26,851 bases of DNA from JBBRLA01 sp038231615 (lineage in GTDB: Bacteria; Myxococcota_A; Polyangia; Palsa-1104; JAEUJZ01), in NCBI GenBank assembly GCA_038231615.1, contig JBBRLA010000022.1, forward strand, positions 1 to 26,851, in the 5' to 3' direction. Positions 20,206 to 26,851 of this stretch are shown here, piece after piece. Every line of letters begins with the position of its first letter. Within the stretch, counting starts at the first letter, position 1. A program made the translations under genes and the position numbers. The notes under the pieces are model-generated. The model saw only the letters and a program-made list of their open reading frames with translations, did not search any database and was not told the DNA's origin.

Positions 20206-21687
20206 TCAGCGACCTCGCGGCTTTCTGACGAGAAAATAGGCCGGCACGCCCAGCGATACCAGGGCCAGCCCGGGCAGGCTGGTCCTGGGGCTGGCGAGGA
20301 ACAGAAGGGTTGAAAGGGTCGCGGTCAGAAGAATGCCCAGCGCCGGTAGCACCGGATAGCCCTGGGTGCGGTAGGGGCGCGGGGCATCGGGTCGTGCCTC
20401 GCGCAACACGATGACCGCGGCGGTGATCGCGGCGAAGGCCAGGAGTTCGGCGGAGACCACGTAGCGCAGCAGGCTGGCGTAGGTGCCCGAGAGCACCAGG
20501 AAGGCGGCCCAGATGCCCTGCGCCAGCAGCGCCCGCCCCGGGACGCGGCGGGAATTGAGCTTGCTCAGGGCGGCGGGGAGCTGATGATCGGCGGAGAGGG
20601 CGTAGATGACCCGGGCGCCCGAGAGGATCAGCCCGTTGGCGCAGCCCAAGGTGGACAGAAGGATCGCCGCGGCCATGAAGCGCGCGCCCCCGGCGGGCCA
20701 GACGACCTGTGCGGCGGCGGCGGCGACCCGCTGCTCCGGGGCCGCCAAAAGCGCCGGGAAGGAGAGCACCCGTTCGTAGCCCACGTTGGCCAGGACATAG
20801 AGCAGCGAAACCAGCAGGCAGCCCCAGAGCAGCGCCCGCGGCAGGGTGCGCCCGGGGTCGCGGACCTCGCCGCCGGCAAAGGTCACGTTGTTCCACGCGG
20901 ACTGGGAAAAGAGCGGCCCGACCATGGCCAGGGAAAACCCCAGGCACAGGGCCAGCCCCTCCGGGGCGCCGGGTGACTTGGCGAAGAAGTGGGACAGGGC
21001 GCTGGCCTCTATTTGGCGATCGGAAAGGCGCACCAGCAGGCACACGACAATGAGCAGTCCGAAGGCGGCGACCTTCACCACGGTCAAGATGTTCTGCACG
21101 CGCGTGCCCGTTCGCAGGCCCGCGGCGTTGGTCGCGGTCAGCGCCAGCACCACCAGCACGGCAACCGCCTGCACCGCGGACAGGCTGAAGGGGCCGGCCC
21201 GCAGGAGGATCGTCGAGGAGGAGACGGCGGGCGCGAAGACCCCGGCGAACTTGGCGAAGGCGGTGGCCACCGCGGCGATGGTCCCGGTCTGGATCACCAG
21301 GGTAAGGGTCCACCCGTAGAGGAACGAAAGCAGCGGCCCAAAGGCCTCGCGTAGGAAGACGTAGGGGCCGCCGGCCTCGGGAAGCATCGCCGCCAACTCG
21401 GCGCAGGCCGAGGCCCCGATGAGGGTCAGCACGCCGGCTACCGCCCAGCACAGGAGCAGCCGGGCCGGCGAGCCGAGGAGGCGCCCGGACTCGGCGGACA
21501 CCAGGAAGATGCCCGAACCAACCATCGAGCCGACCACCAGCGTGAAGGCATCGAAAGCGCCGATGCGTCGCTGAAAGCCAGGGCCGGGGATCGCCGGCTG
21601 CAGGCCGGGGAGAATCGCCGGCTGCGGGCCGGGGGGGATCGCCGGCTGTGGGCCGGGGGGGATCGCCGGCTGCAGGCCGGGGGTCAT
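20206..21687 (-). CDS. APC-superfamily amino acid permease
   Basis: The 493-residue protein has about 12 predicted membrane helices and the APC signature RRIGAFDAFTLVVGSMVGSGIF at the first helix, then AELAAMLPEAGGPYVFLREAFGPLLSFLYGW. The family imports or exchanges amino acids across the inner membrane; the substrate is not evident. The N-terminal ~35 residues are an unusual fourfold PGxQPAI(P/L) repeat encoded by a 24-bp tandem DNA repeat. The start codon has no Shine-Dalgarno sequence, so the repeat may be only partly translated. It begins five bases after the small exported-protein gene, in the same direction. Confidence 0.88.
   Translation of the reverse strand: MTPGLQPAIPPGPQPAIPPGPQPAILPGLQPAIPGPGFQRRIGAFDAFTLVVGSMVGSGIFLVSAESGRLLGSPARLLLCWAVAGVLTLIGASACAELAAMLPEAGGPYVFLREAFGPLLSFLYGWTLTLVIQTGTIAAVATAFAKFAGVFAPAVSSSTILLRAGPFSLSAVQAVAVLVVLALTATNAAGLRTGTRVQNILTVVKVAAFGLLIVVCLLVRLSDRQIEASALSHFFAKSPGAPEGLALCLGFSLAMVGPLFSQSAWNNVTFAGGEVRDPGRTLPRALLWGCLLVSLLYVLANVGYERVLSFPALLAAPEQRVAAAAAQVVWPAGGARFMAAAILLSTLGCANGLILSGARVIYALSADHQLPAALSKLNSRRVPGRALLAQGIWAAFLVLSGTYASLLRYVVSAELLAFAAITAAVIVLREARPDAPRPYRTQGYPVLPALGILLTATLSTLLFLASPRTSLPGLALVSLGVPAYFLVRKPRGR
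21590..21684. repeat. 24-bp tandem repeat (four copies) at the 5' end of the permease gene
   Basis: The motif ATCGCCGGCTG recurs at 21590, 21614, 21638 and 21662, an exact 24-bp period with small differences in the G-rich remainder. Being a multiple of three, it encodes an eight-residue Pro/Gln/Ala repeat in frame. Confidence 0.85.
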
Positions 21688-21692
21688 GGAGG

Positions 21693-22052
21693 TCAGTCGA
21701 CCTTCAGCCCGGTGACCGCCACGACCTCGCGATGATGCACCTCGACGCCCTGCTTGACGTCCAGGGTGCCGGTGACCACCACCGTCTGATCGTTGTGCTT
21801 CTCAGCCAATTTTTGCAGCCTGGGGTTGTCCCCGAAGTCGAGTTCCCAGCTCAGGCCGCGGGCGCTGATGCTGGTGCCGGTGGTCTCGGCGCCGATGGCC
21901 ATCTGTCCGGTCTTGAGGATGCCCTTCACCTCGACCTTGATGTACGATTCAGTGCCGTCGCGGGGCTTCTTGACGGGGGCCGTCGCGGCCTGTCCTGCGG
22001 GCATCGCCAGCAAGAGGGCCAGCAGCGACAGGGAGATCGGTTTCCACGGCAT
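21693..22052 (-). CDS. Small exported protein, unknown function
   Basis: The 119-residue protein begins with a clear signal peptide (KPISLSLLALLLAMPAGQAA, cleavage likely after AxA near residue 23). The mature part is beta-rich, with VEVKGILKTG, ETTGTSISARGLSWELDFG and HNDQTVVVTGTLDVKQGVEV, suggesting an OB-like or small beta-barrel fold. An AAGGAG eight bases upstream supports the start. It is followed after five bases by the APC permease gene. A periplasmic location is likely; no function can be assigned. Confidence 0.75.
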   Translation of the reverse strand: MPWKPISLSLLALLLAMPAGQAATAPVKKPRDGTESYIKVEVKGILKTGQMAIGAETTGTSISARGLSWELDFGDNPRLQKLAEKHNDQTVVVTGTLDVKQGVEVHHREVVAVTGLKVD

Positions 22053-22126
22053 GGGGTCGGCTCCTTCGTATTGTCCCTGGGGGTCGGCCTCGGCAGGCTG
22101 AGCTTCCGCTACCGTGGCGACCTTGT

Positions 22127-22147
22127 GCGCATGGTGCCACCATGCGC
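22127..22147. promoter_or_regulatory. 21-bp palindrome in a divergent spacer
   Basis: Perfect 10-bp arms GCGCATGGTG and CACCATGCGC flank a single central C at 22137. It lies between the divergent small exported-protein gene and the metallopeptidase gene, a typical place for an operator of a dimeric regulator. Confidence 0.5.
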
Positions 22148-22177
22148 TGCGAAACGGGAGCGGGATCTTATAGCCCC

Positions 22178-22206
22178 TTGCGGTAGGGACGGGAGGATTC
22201 TATGTT
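22178..22206 (+). promoter_or_regulatory. Candidate promoter of the metallopeptidase gene
   Basis: TTGCGG (22178-22183) and TATGTT (22201-22206) are separated by 17 bp. The leader would be about 58 nt to the ATG at 22271. The palindrome at 22127-22147 lies about 30 bp upstream of the -35. Confidence 0.4.
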
Positions 22207-22270
22207 TCGCCCCGTCTCCGGCGTGCCCTTCGCTTTCGCCCCTTTGGCCCACCCTTTTTGAGGAACTGAC

Positions 22271-23608
22271 ATGTCCGAACCACGCAGTCTTGACCACCTG
22301 GTCGCCACCGCCATCCTCGGCATCGACACCCTCTGGGGGGGCGACGTGATGAACCCCTCCGGCACCGGCCGCTTCATCGCCGATAGCTGGTTCTCCGACG
22401 AACCGCTGCCTCTGGCCTACACCCACCCCAGCGCCGGCCCGGTCCGCGCGGGCGGCGGCGTCGCGGAGAAGCCGGAGGCGCGGCGGCACGTCGAGGCGTA
22501 TCTGAGCGCGGTGGACGTGCACGGCGCCATCGCCGGGATTGCCGAAGAGGCTCCCCGCCTGGGCGGCCTGCGGGGCGAGTATCTGACGGGCCTTGCGGAA
22601 TGCTTCGAGGTGATGTGGGACCTGGCGATGGAGATCCAGGGAAAAGGGCCGGCGGTGCCCTACGATCGCTGCGTCCGCACGCTGACCGGAGCCGCCCCGG
22701 GACCGTCGCGCCCCGAGGAGAAGCGGGCCCTGTTGGCGGATCTGCTGCGCCACACGGGCTACGCCGGGGACCTGGCGGAGGCCGCGGGCCGCTGGCGCCT
22801 GGAGCGCAGGGTGCCGTCGCGGTCGATCGCCGCGCTGGGGGCCGCCTTCATCGCGGAGTTCGACGCGCTGACGGTGAAGAACGTGCTGCCCTACCTGCCC
22901 GCGGCGCTGTACCGGGTGCCCCGGGCCAACGTGCGGTTCCTGGCCATCGAGAACGCGTGGTTCTCCGGCTCGATGAATTACCTGGGGCGGGCCCGGCGCC
23001 CCGATGGCACCCCGGAATACGAATCGACTTATGAGATCAACGCCGCGCTGGAGATCTCTGTCCCCGAGTTCCAGCAGCTTGTCAGCCACGAGGTGGTGCC
23101 CGGGCACGTCACCACCTTCGCGTACTTGCAGGATCTCTTTGTGCGCCGGCAGGTGGGCTTCGAGGCGTCGGTGCTGACGATGAACACCCGCGCGGCGGTG
23201 CTCTTCGAGGGCATCGCCAACAACGCGATCCTGATGGCCCACGGGGTACGGGACATCGCCGAGCTGGCCGATCCCGACCTGAAGATCGGTGTGCTGTTGG
23301 CGCTCTTGCAGGACGACGCGAAGAACCAGTCGAGCTACCTGACCTGGAAGGAGGGGTTGGCGCAGAAGGAGGTGGCGGCGATTATCCAACGGGACTTTTT
23401 GCTCTCGGAGGAGCGGGCGGACAAGCTCTCCGGGGCATGGGGGCGGCACCCGCTGCTTGGGCGGATGTACCTGCCCGCCTATCGCGCCGGCACGGAGCTG
23501 GTCGCTGAGTTGCGCAAGGCGCATCCCCCAGAAAAGGTGCTGCCGGCGCTCTTCGGCTGCGCCGGGCTGGTCGATGGCGTCACCATCAAGAAGGCCCTGG
23601 CCAACTGA
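22271..23608 (+). CDS. DUF885-like zinc metallopeptidase
   Basis: The 445-residue protein carries VSHEVVPGHVTT with His273, Glu274 and His279, the HExxPGH pattern of DUF885 proteins, and LFEGIANN with Glu313 as the likely third zinc ligand. The surrounding sequence is helical, as in M32/DUF885 gluzincin-like enzymes. No signal peptide is present, so it is probably cytoplasmic. The start is supported by GAGGAAC six to eight bases upstream. It is shorter than typical DUF885 enzymes (usually above 500 residues). Its last 130 bp overlap, on the opposite strand, the end of the Ser/Thr kinase gene. Confidence 0.75.
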   Translation: MSEPRSLDHLVATAILGIDTLWGGDVMNPSGTGRFIADSWFSDEPLPLAYTHPSAGPVRAGGGVAEKPEARRHVEAYLSAVDVHGAIAGIAEEAPRLGGLRGEYLTGLAECFEVMWDLAMEIQGKGPAVPYDRCVRTLTGAAPGPSRPEEKRALLADLLRHTGYAGDLAEAAGRWRLERRVPSRSIAALGAAFIAEFDALTVKNVLPYLPAALYRVPRANVRFLAIENAWFSGSMNYLGRARRPDGTPEYESTYEINAALEISVPEFQQLVSHEVVPGHVTTFAYLQDLFVRRQVGFEASVLTMNTRAAVLFEGIANNAILMAHGVRDIAELADPDLKIGVLLALLQDDAKNQSSYLTWKEGLAQKEVAAIIQRDFLLSEERADKLSGAWGRHPLLGRMYLPAYRAGTELVAELRKAHPPEKVLPALFGCAGLVDGVTIKKALAN

Positions 23609-24801
23609 GCCGGCGAGGCGGACCTACAGTCGGCCAGGGCGGCCAGGACAAAAAGGGCACCCAGGGCGATCCCGGTGGCCAGGAGCGGCGCCGTCCTGCC
23701 TTGCCGCTGCCGCTCGATCCAAGGTGCGGCGATGACCGGATCCGCCCTGAAGAACATTTCGGTGGGGCGGCTGGCCAGCGCCGGGCGCGGCGAGGAAGAT
23801 GGCGGCGCCTGACGCGTCATGGATGCACGGTGCGCAGCGAAGCTGGGCACCATCGAATGGGCCGCCCGGCACGTCTGGATCGTCGTTGGGTGCACCGGCT
23901 GCGCCGCTGGCACACGTTGCGCCTGACCCGCTGGCGCGGCCCGTTCCACGAAAGGGAGAAGGCGCTTCGCCACTTCGCCCATGGTCGGGCGGCTTGCCGG
24001 GTCCTTGACGAGCAGGGCCTGTACCAGCGCCGACAGGTCCGTCGGGATGCCCCGGTCGATCGACCACAGCCCCTGGGGGGTCTGGCACAGGTGCTGCGCC
24101 ATCACCTCCATCGGGGAGTCCGACATAAACGGAGGCCGCCCGGCGAGCATGCGGTATAAGATCACCCCCAGTGCATACACGTCCGCCTGCGTCGTCACCC
24201 CGCCGAGGCCGCGGCACTGCTCCGGCGCCATGTACGTCGGCGTGCCCATGCAGGTCCCGATCTGCGTCTCGATACAGGTCACTTCATCTTCTCCATCCCC
24301 GGGGTCATCCCCGGCCGCCTTCGCCAGCCCGAAATCGAGGATGCGTGCCTGTTCCCCGCCGGGCGCCGACAGGTCGCGGACGACGATGACATTCTCCGGC
24401 TTGAGATCCCGGTGGGCCACCCCGCAGGCATGGGCCGCGGCCAGCGCTTCGGCCAGTTGCAGGCCCAGCCGCAGCAGGCGCGGCCTGCCCGGCGCTGGCG
24501 ACCGGGCAAGCAGATCGCGCAATAAGTCCCCGCGCAGGTATTCCATCACCAGGTACGGCCGCCCGTCAGGCAAACGCCCCGAGGAGATCCCATTCACCAG
24601 CCCGGGGTGTGTCACCAGCCTGGCGATCCGCGCCTCGTTGAGGAACCGGGCCACCACTTGCTGCCGCTCCGCCAGTTCCCGCCGCAGCACCTTGATTGCC
24701 ACCCGACCGCCGTGCCCGTCCGTCGCCGCAAAGACCGCGCCCATGCTGCCCTGCCCGATCTTCTTTTCGAGTTGATAGCATCCAATTCGTTGCTGGCTCA
24801 C
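23479..24801 (-). CDS. Hanks-type Ser/Thr protein kinase with transmembrane segment
   Basis: The 440-residue protein begins at a GTG preceded by GAGAGG. The kinase domain (about 8-285) is complete: glycine loop IGQGSMGAVF, VAIKVL lysine, HRDLKPENV catalytic loop, ILDFGLAKA, GTPTYMAPEQ and ADVYALGVILYRML. A Pro/Ala/Ser-rich juxtamembrane stretch leads to a membrane helix near 372-392 (LLATGIALGALFVLAALA) and a short outer tail of about 48 residues. It would phosphorylate cytoplasmic proteins in response to an unknown signal. The last 42 codons are antisense to the peptidase gene, so the tail is unlikely to be a conserved sensor domain. Confidence 0.92.
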   Translation of the reverse strand: MSQQRIGCYQLEKKIGQGSMGAVFAATDGHGGRVAIKVLRRELAERQQVVARFLNEARIARLVTHPGLVNGISSGRLPDGRPYLVMEYLRGDLLRDLLARSPAPGRPRLLRLGLQLAEALAAAHACGVAHRDLKPENVIVVRDLSAPGGEQARILDFGLAKAAGDDPGDGEDEVTCIETQIGTCMGTPTYMAPEQCRGLGGVTTQADVYALGVILYRMLAGRPPFMSDSPMEVMAQHLCQTPQGLWSIDRGIPTDLSALVQALLVKDPASRPTMGEVAKRLLPFVERAAPAGQAQRVPAAQPVHPTTIQTCRAAHSMVPSFAAHRASMTRQAPPSSSPRPALASRPTEMFFRADPVIAAPWIERQRQGRTAPLLATGIALGALFVLAALADCRSASPAQLARAFLMVTPSTSPAQPKSAGSTFSGGCALRNSATSSVPAR

Positions 24802-24938
24802 CTGGCACCTCTCGGTTCAGTCTTGCGACAGATAGGTAGCAACGACCGTGCCACAACTTGAGCGCCCCCTTCGCCGGTTCCTTCTGCCCAACGGCAGGCC
24901 GTCGGCCCCCTCACCACCGTGGACCGGCCCCAATGCTT

Positions 24939-24979
24939 GTCCGACACCCGGACGCTGTCCGACACCCGGACGCTGTCCG
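24939..24979. repeat. 18-bp tandem repeat of small inverted repeats upstream of the kinase gene
   Basis: An 18-bp unit, GTCCGACACCCGGACGCT, occurs at 24939-24956 and 24957-24974 and is followed by a further GTCCG. Each unit contains GTCCG-N5-CGGAC, so CGGAC/GTCCG half-sites recur every 18 bp. It lies in the 235-bp gap between the SDR and kinase genes (24802-25036), which holds no gene. Confidence 0.75.
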
Positions 24980-25036
24980 CCGTCACCCGCCGCCCCGCCG
25001 CGACCCCCGCCGCGGCCAGGCAAAGGGACCGACCCG

Positions 25037-25783
25037 CTACATGTTCAGGCCACCATCCACGTCGATGGTGCGGCCGTTGAAGTAGTCGCACTCCAGCACG
25101 AACTTCACCGCCAGCCAGATGTCCTCCGGCTGCCCCACCCGACCGACCGGCACCGCGGCCACCAGCGCATCGCGCGCCTTCTGGTTCATCCCCTGCGTCA
25201 TCGGCGTCTCGATCATCCCCGGGGCGATGGCGCCCACTCGCACGCCAAAGGCGGCGAACTCCCGCGACCAGGTGACCGTGTTGGCCGCCAGCGCCGCCTT
25301 CGCCGCCACGTAGTTTGACTGCCCGCGGTTGCCGTGTCGGGCCACCGACGACATGTTCACCACCACGCCCGGCCGCGAGCCGGTCTCGACCATCTTGGCG
25401 ATCGTCTCGCGCACCATCAATGTGGCGCCGGTCAGGTTCACCCCGATGACCGCGTTCCAGTCCGCCGTCGAAAGCTTCACCACCGCGCCGGTGGTCCGGT
25501 CCTTCTTGACCAGCAGCCCGTCGCGAAGGATGCCGGCGTTGTTCACCAAACCGTTCAGCCCGCCCATGGCGCCGTGGGCCCATGCCACAAACTCGGTGCA
25601 GTCCTGCTCGCTGGCCACGTCCAGGCGGCGGCGGTGCACTTGCTGTGGCAACTCCGCCAGGCCTTTCTCGTTGACGTCCCCGGCGGCCACCTGCGCCCCC
25701 GCCTGGCTGAGCCGCTGCGCGAAGTACGCGCCCATGCCGCCGCCCGCCCCGGTCACGATGATCTTCAGGTCACTCAGGTTCAT
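25037..25783 (-). CDS. Short-chain dehydrogenase/reductase (FabG-like)
   Basis: The 248-residue protein is a classical SDR: IIVTGAGGGMG cofactor loop near residues 8-18, NNAG near 81-84, NMSSV strand with the catalytic Ser, YVAAK with catalytic Tyr and Lys, and IAPGMIETPMT. Asp at the end of the second strand (AAGDVNE) suggests NAD rather than NADP (inference). It oxidises or reduces a hydroxy/keto substrate, possibly a 3-hydroxyacyl compound; the substrate is unknown. GAGGAG five bases before the ATG supports the start. Confidence 0.9.
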   Translation of the reverse strand: MNLSDLKIIVTGAGGGMGAYFAQRLSQAGAQVAAGDVNEKGLAELPQQVHRRRLDVASEQDCTEFVAWAHGAMGGLNGLVNNAGILRDGLLVKKDRTTGAVVKLSTADWNAVIGVNLTGATLMVRETIAKMVETGSRPGVVVNMSSVARHGNRGQSNYVAAKAALAANTVTWSREFAAFGVRVGAIAPGMIETPMTQGMNQKARDALVAAVPVGRVGQPEDIWLAVKFVLECDYFNGRTIDVDGGLNM

Positions 25784-25807
25784 GGCATCTCCTCTTTTCG
25801 GGGCCGA

Positions 25808-25813
25808 ATTCTA
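25808..25813 (-). promoter_or_regulatory. Candidate -10 box of the SDR gene
   Basis: TAGAAT on the minus strand would start transcription near 25801, leaving an ~18-nt leader that contains the GAGGAG ribosome site. No good -35 was seen. Confidence 0.3.
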
Positions 25814-25869
25814 GCCGACTCCTCGCCCACTCAGCAGCAAATTCGCCCGCCGGGGTGGCGTGATTCTTA

Positions 25870-25897
25870 TTGACCGGTCCCCTTCGCGTCTTACGTT
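25870..25897 (+). promoter_or_regulatory. Weak candidate promoter of the DUF3309-like gene
   Basis: TTGACC (25870-25875) and TACGTT (25892-25897) are 16 bp apart, leaving a leader of about 70 nt before the small gene at 25976. Confidence 0.25.
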
Positions 25898-25975
25898 TGG
25901 ATCACGACGCAACGAACCGGGCCGCGCTGGCCCCGGCAATGTTGCGGTATCAGCTTGCAATGCGGAGGTCGTGAG

Positions 25976-26125
25976 ATGTTGGTGATCCTGCTTGTCCTTC
26001 TGGTGCTCTCCCTGGGCGGCGGGGGCTGGGGCTATTCACGCTACGGCTACGCCGGCTTTTCGCCGGCTGGCCTCATCCTTCTGGTGGTGCTGGTCCTGTG
26101 GCTCACTGGAAACATCCACTTTTAG
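25976..26125 (+). CDS. DUF3309-like small membrane protein
   Basis: This 49-residue gene is preceded by a strong ribosome site, GGAGGT, six bases before the ATG. The peptide has two hydrophobic helices (MLVILLVLLVLSLGGGG and AGLILLVVLVLWLTG) around an aromatic/Gly turn, GWGYSRYGYAGFSPAG. That is the arrangement of DUF3309 proteins, small membrane peptides of unknown function. It is transcribed away from the SDR gene and converges on the XRE-cupin gene after 46 bp. Confidence 0.75.
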   Translation: MLVILLVLLVLSLGGGGWGYSRYGYAGFSPAGLILLVVLVLWLTGNIHF

Positions 26126-26171
26126 CGCGCGTCCGCGCCTCACCGCGGTGCTCGGCCTGGATGTTTCCGGG

Positions 26172-26750
26172 TCACACCACCGGGGCCAGCACTACCACGC
26201 TATAGCCCACCGCCCGCTCGCCGCCGGGGTTCTGATACGAGTGGCGCTGGTCCCCGCGAAAGACCACTACGTCCCCGGCTCTGAGGGTCCACTTCTCCCC
26301 AGCCGCCACCAATAGGATGGACCCGGTCTCGCAGGTCAGGTACTCCCGCGTCCCCGGAGTGTGGGGTACGCCGGTCATCTGCGAGCGCGGCGGGAAGTCC
26401 ATTCTGTCGATGGCCATCCCCGCGATGGGGTCGGGCAGCAGCTTGCGCACCGCAACCTGCCCCCGCGACCGCAGCGGCAAGCTGTCCCGCGGGTAAAGCT
26501 TGCACGCCGCTCGCGGCGCCGAGATCAGTTCCTCCAGCGGTATCTGCAGGGCCAGCGCCACCTTGTGCAGCACCGATAGAGTCGGGTTCGCGGCCCCCGA
26601 CTCCAGGTTGGCCCAGGTCGCCCGGGGCAGCCCGGAGAACTTCGCCATCTGCTGCTGCGTCATTCCCCGCGCGTCGCGGAGCTGCCGGATGTTGCGCGAA
26701 AGGCGAGCGGCCAGTTCATCATCGATGCCCATGGGTTGGCATTTTGCCAT
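26172..26750 (-). CDS. XRE-family regulator with C-terminal cupin
   Basis: The protein has 192 residues. The N-terminus is a lambda-repressor-like helix-turn-helix (LSRNIRQLRDARGMTQQQMAKFSGLPRATWANLESGAANPTLSVLHKVALAL). The C-terminal cupin (PHTPGTREYLTCETGSILLV, GDVVVFRGDQRHSYQNPG) probably senses a small ligand. Such proteins often control neighbouring metabolic genes. An in-frame ATG at 26732 begins at GIDDEL and is an alternative start. The gene is divergent from the SDR gene at 26817, and the 66-bp gap plus its own 5' end holds two short palindromes that could be its operators. Confidence 0.88.
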   Translation of the reverse strand: MAKCQPMGIDDELAARLSRNIRQLRDARGMTQQQMAKFSGLPRATWANLESGAANPTLSVLHKVALALQIPLEELISAPRAACKLYPRDSLPLRSRGQVAVRKLLPDPIAGMAIDRMDFPPRSQMTGVPHTPGTREYLTCETGSILLVAAGEKWTLRAGDVVVFRGDQRHSYQNPGGERAVGYSVVVLAPVV

Positions 26751-26769
26751 TCCCTTGGCACGGATGCCA
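26737..26769. promoter_or_regulatory. Paired TGGCA-TGCCA palindromes, candidate operator
   Basis: TGGCA-TTT-TGCCA (26737-26749) and TGGCA-CGGA-TGCCA (26756-26769) have centres about 20 bp apart, two helical turns on the same face. The first overlaps the XRE-cupin start, the second lies upstream of the divergent SDR gene, which suits autoregulation plus control of the neighbour. Confidence 0.5.
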
Positions 26770-26816
26770 GCTTCTGGGTGGGCCCGCCCTACACTCTCTT
26801 GTGCAAGGAGGAACTC

Positions 26817-26851
26817 ATGGACATTCGTGGTAAAGCAGCGATCGTGACCGG
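26817..26851 (+). CDS. Short-chain dehydrogenase, 5' end only
   Basis: The window ends 35 bases into this gene. AAGGAGG lies five bases before the ATG. The readable residues, MDIRGKAAIVTG, are the first beta strand and the start of the TGxxxGxG cofactor loop of an SDR, similar in style to type-2 3-hydroxyacyl-CoA dehydrogenases. A TACACT hexamer at 26790-26795 could be its -10. Divergent from the XRE-cupin gene, which may regulate it. Confidence 0.7.
   Translation, partial: MDIRGKAAIVT

Overview
The window is GC-rich and densely coded. It carries several gene types common in Myxococcota and related deltaproteobacterial lineages: a Hanks-type Ser/Thr kinase, a PF14516-like ATPase with a WD40 propeller, a Uma2-family nuclease, a Tol-type envelope operon and a membrane urate oxidase. 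The taxonomic guess is inference; there is no rRNA or other marker to settle it.

Layout. (1) 1-4300: a 119-bp element with inverted ends, then a minus-strand operon of tolR/exbD, a tolA/tonB-like gene, tolB, a short ppx/gppA phosphatase and a Uma2 nuclease. (2) 4451-6148: a membrane-anchored C45-like Ntn hydrolase on the plus strand. (3) 6158-11173: a tightly coupled minus-strand urate catabolism operon, allB, an allantoicase-UraD fusion, uraH and a PuuD-type urate oxidase whose C-terminus is a cupredoxin-like domain. It converts urate via 5-hydroxyisourate, OHCU, allantoin and allantoate to ureidoglycolate plus urea. (4) 11340-16436: a small unknown gene, a large AAA-like/transmembrane/WD40 protein and an orphan GspF/PilC-like membrane protein with a zinc ribbon. 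(5) 16548-18021: a pirin gene and a 571-bp gene-free stretch holding a striking 22-bp-period array of palindromic units. (6) 18022-20196: a lipocalin-like unknown protein and a GT4 glycosyltransferase. (7) 20206-22052: an APC permease behind a small exported protein. (8) 22271-24801: a DUF885-like metallopeptidase overlapping, tail to tail, a receptor-type Ser/Thr kinase. (9) 25037-26851: an SDR oxidoreductase, a 49-residue DUF3309-like membrane peptide, an XRE-cupin regulator and the first codons of another SDR.

The most interesting items are the PuuD-cupredoxin fusion (a copper domain where the characterised enzyme has cytochrome c), the allantoicase-OHCU decarboxylase fusion in the same operon, the 22-bp palindromic array between divergent genes, a 23-bp repeat covering the stop codons of two unrelated genes, and a 28-bp in-frame repeat shared by two unrelated proteins. 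No tRNA, rRNA, CRISPR array or transposase gene was seen.
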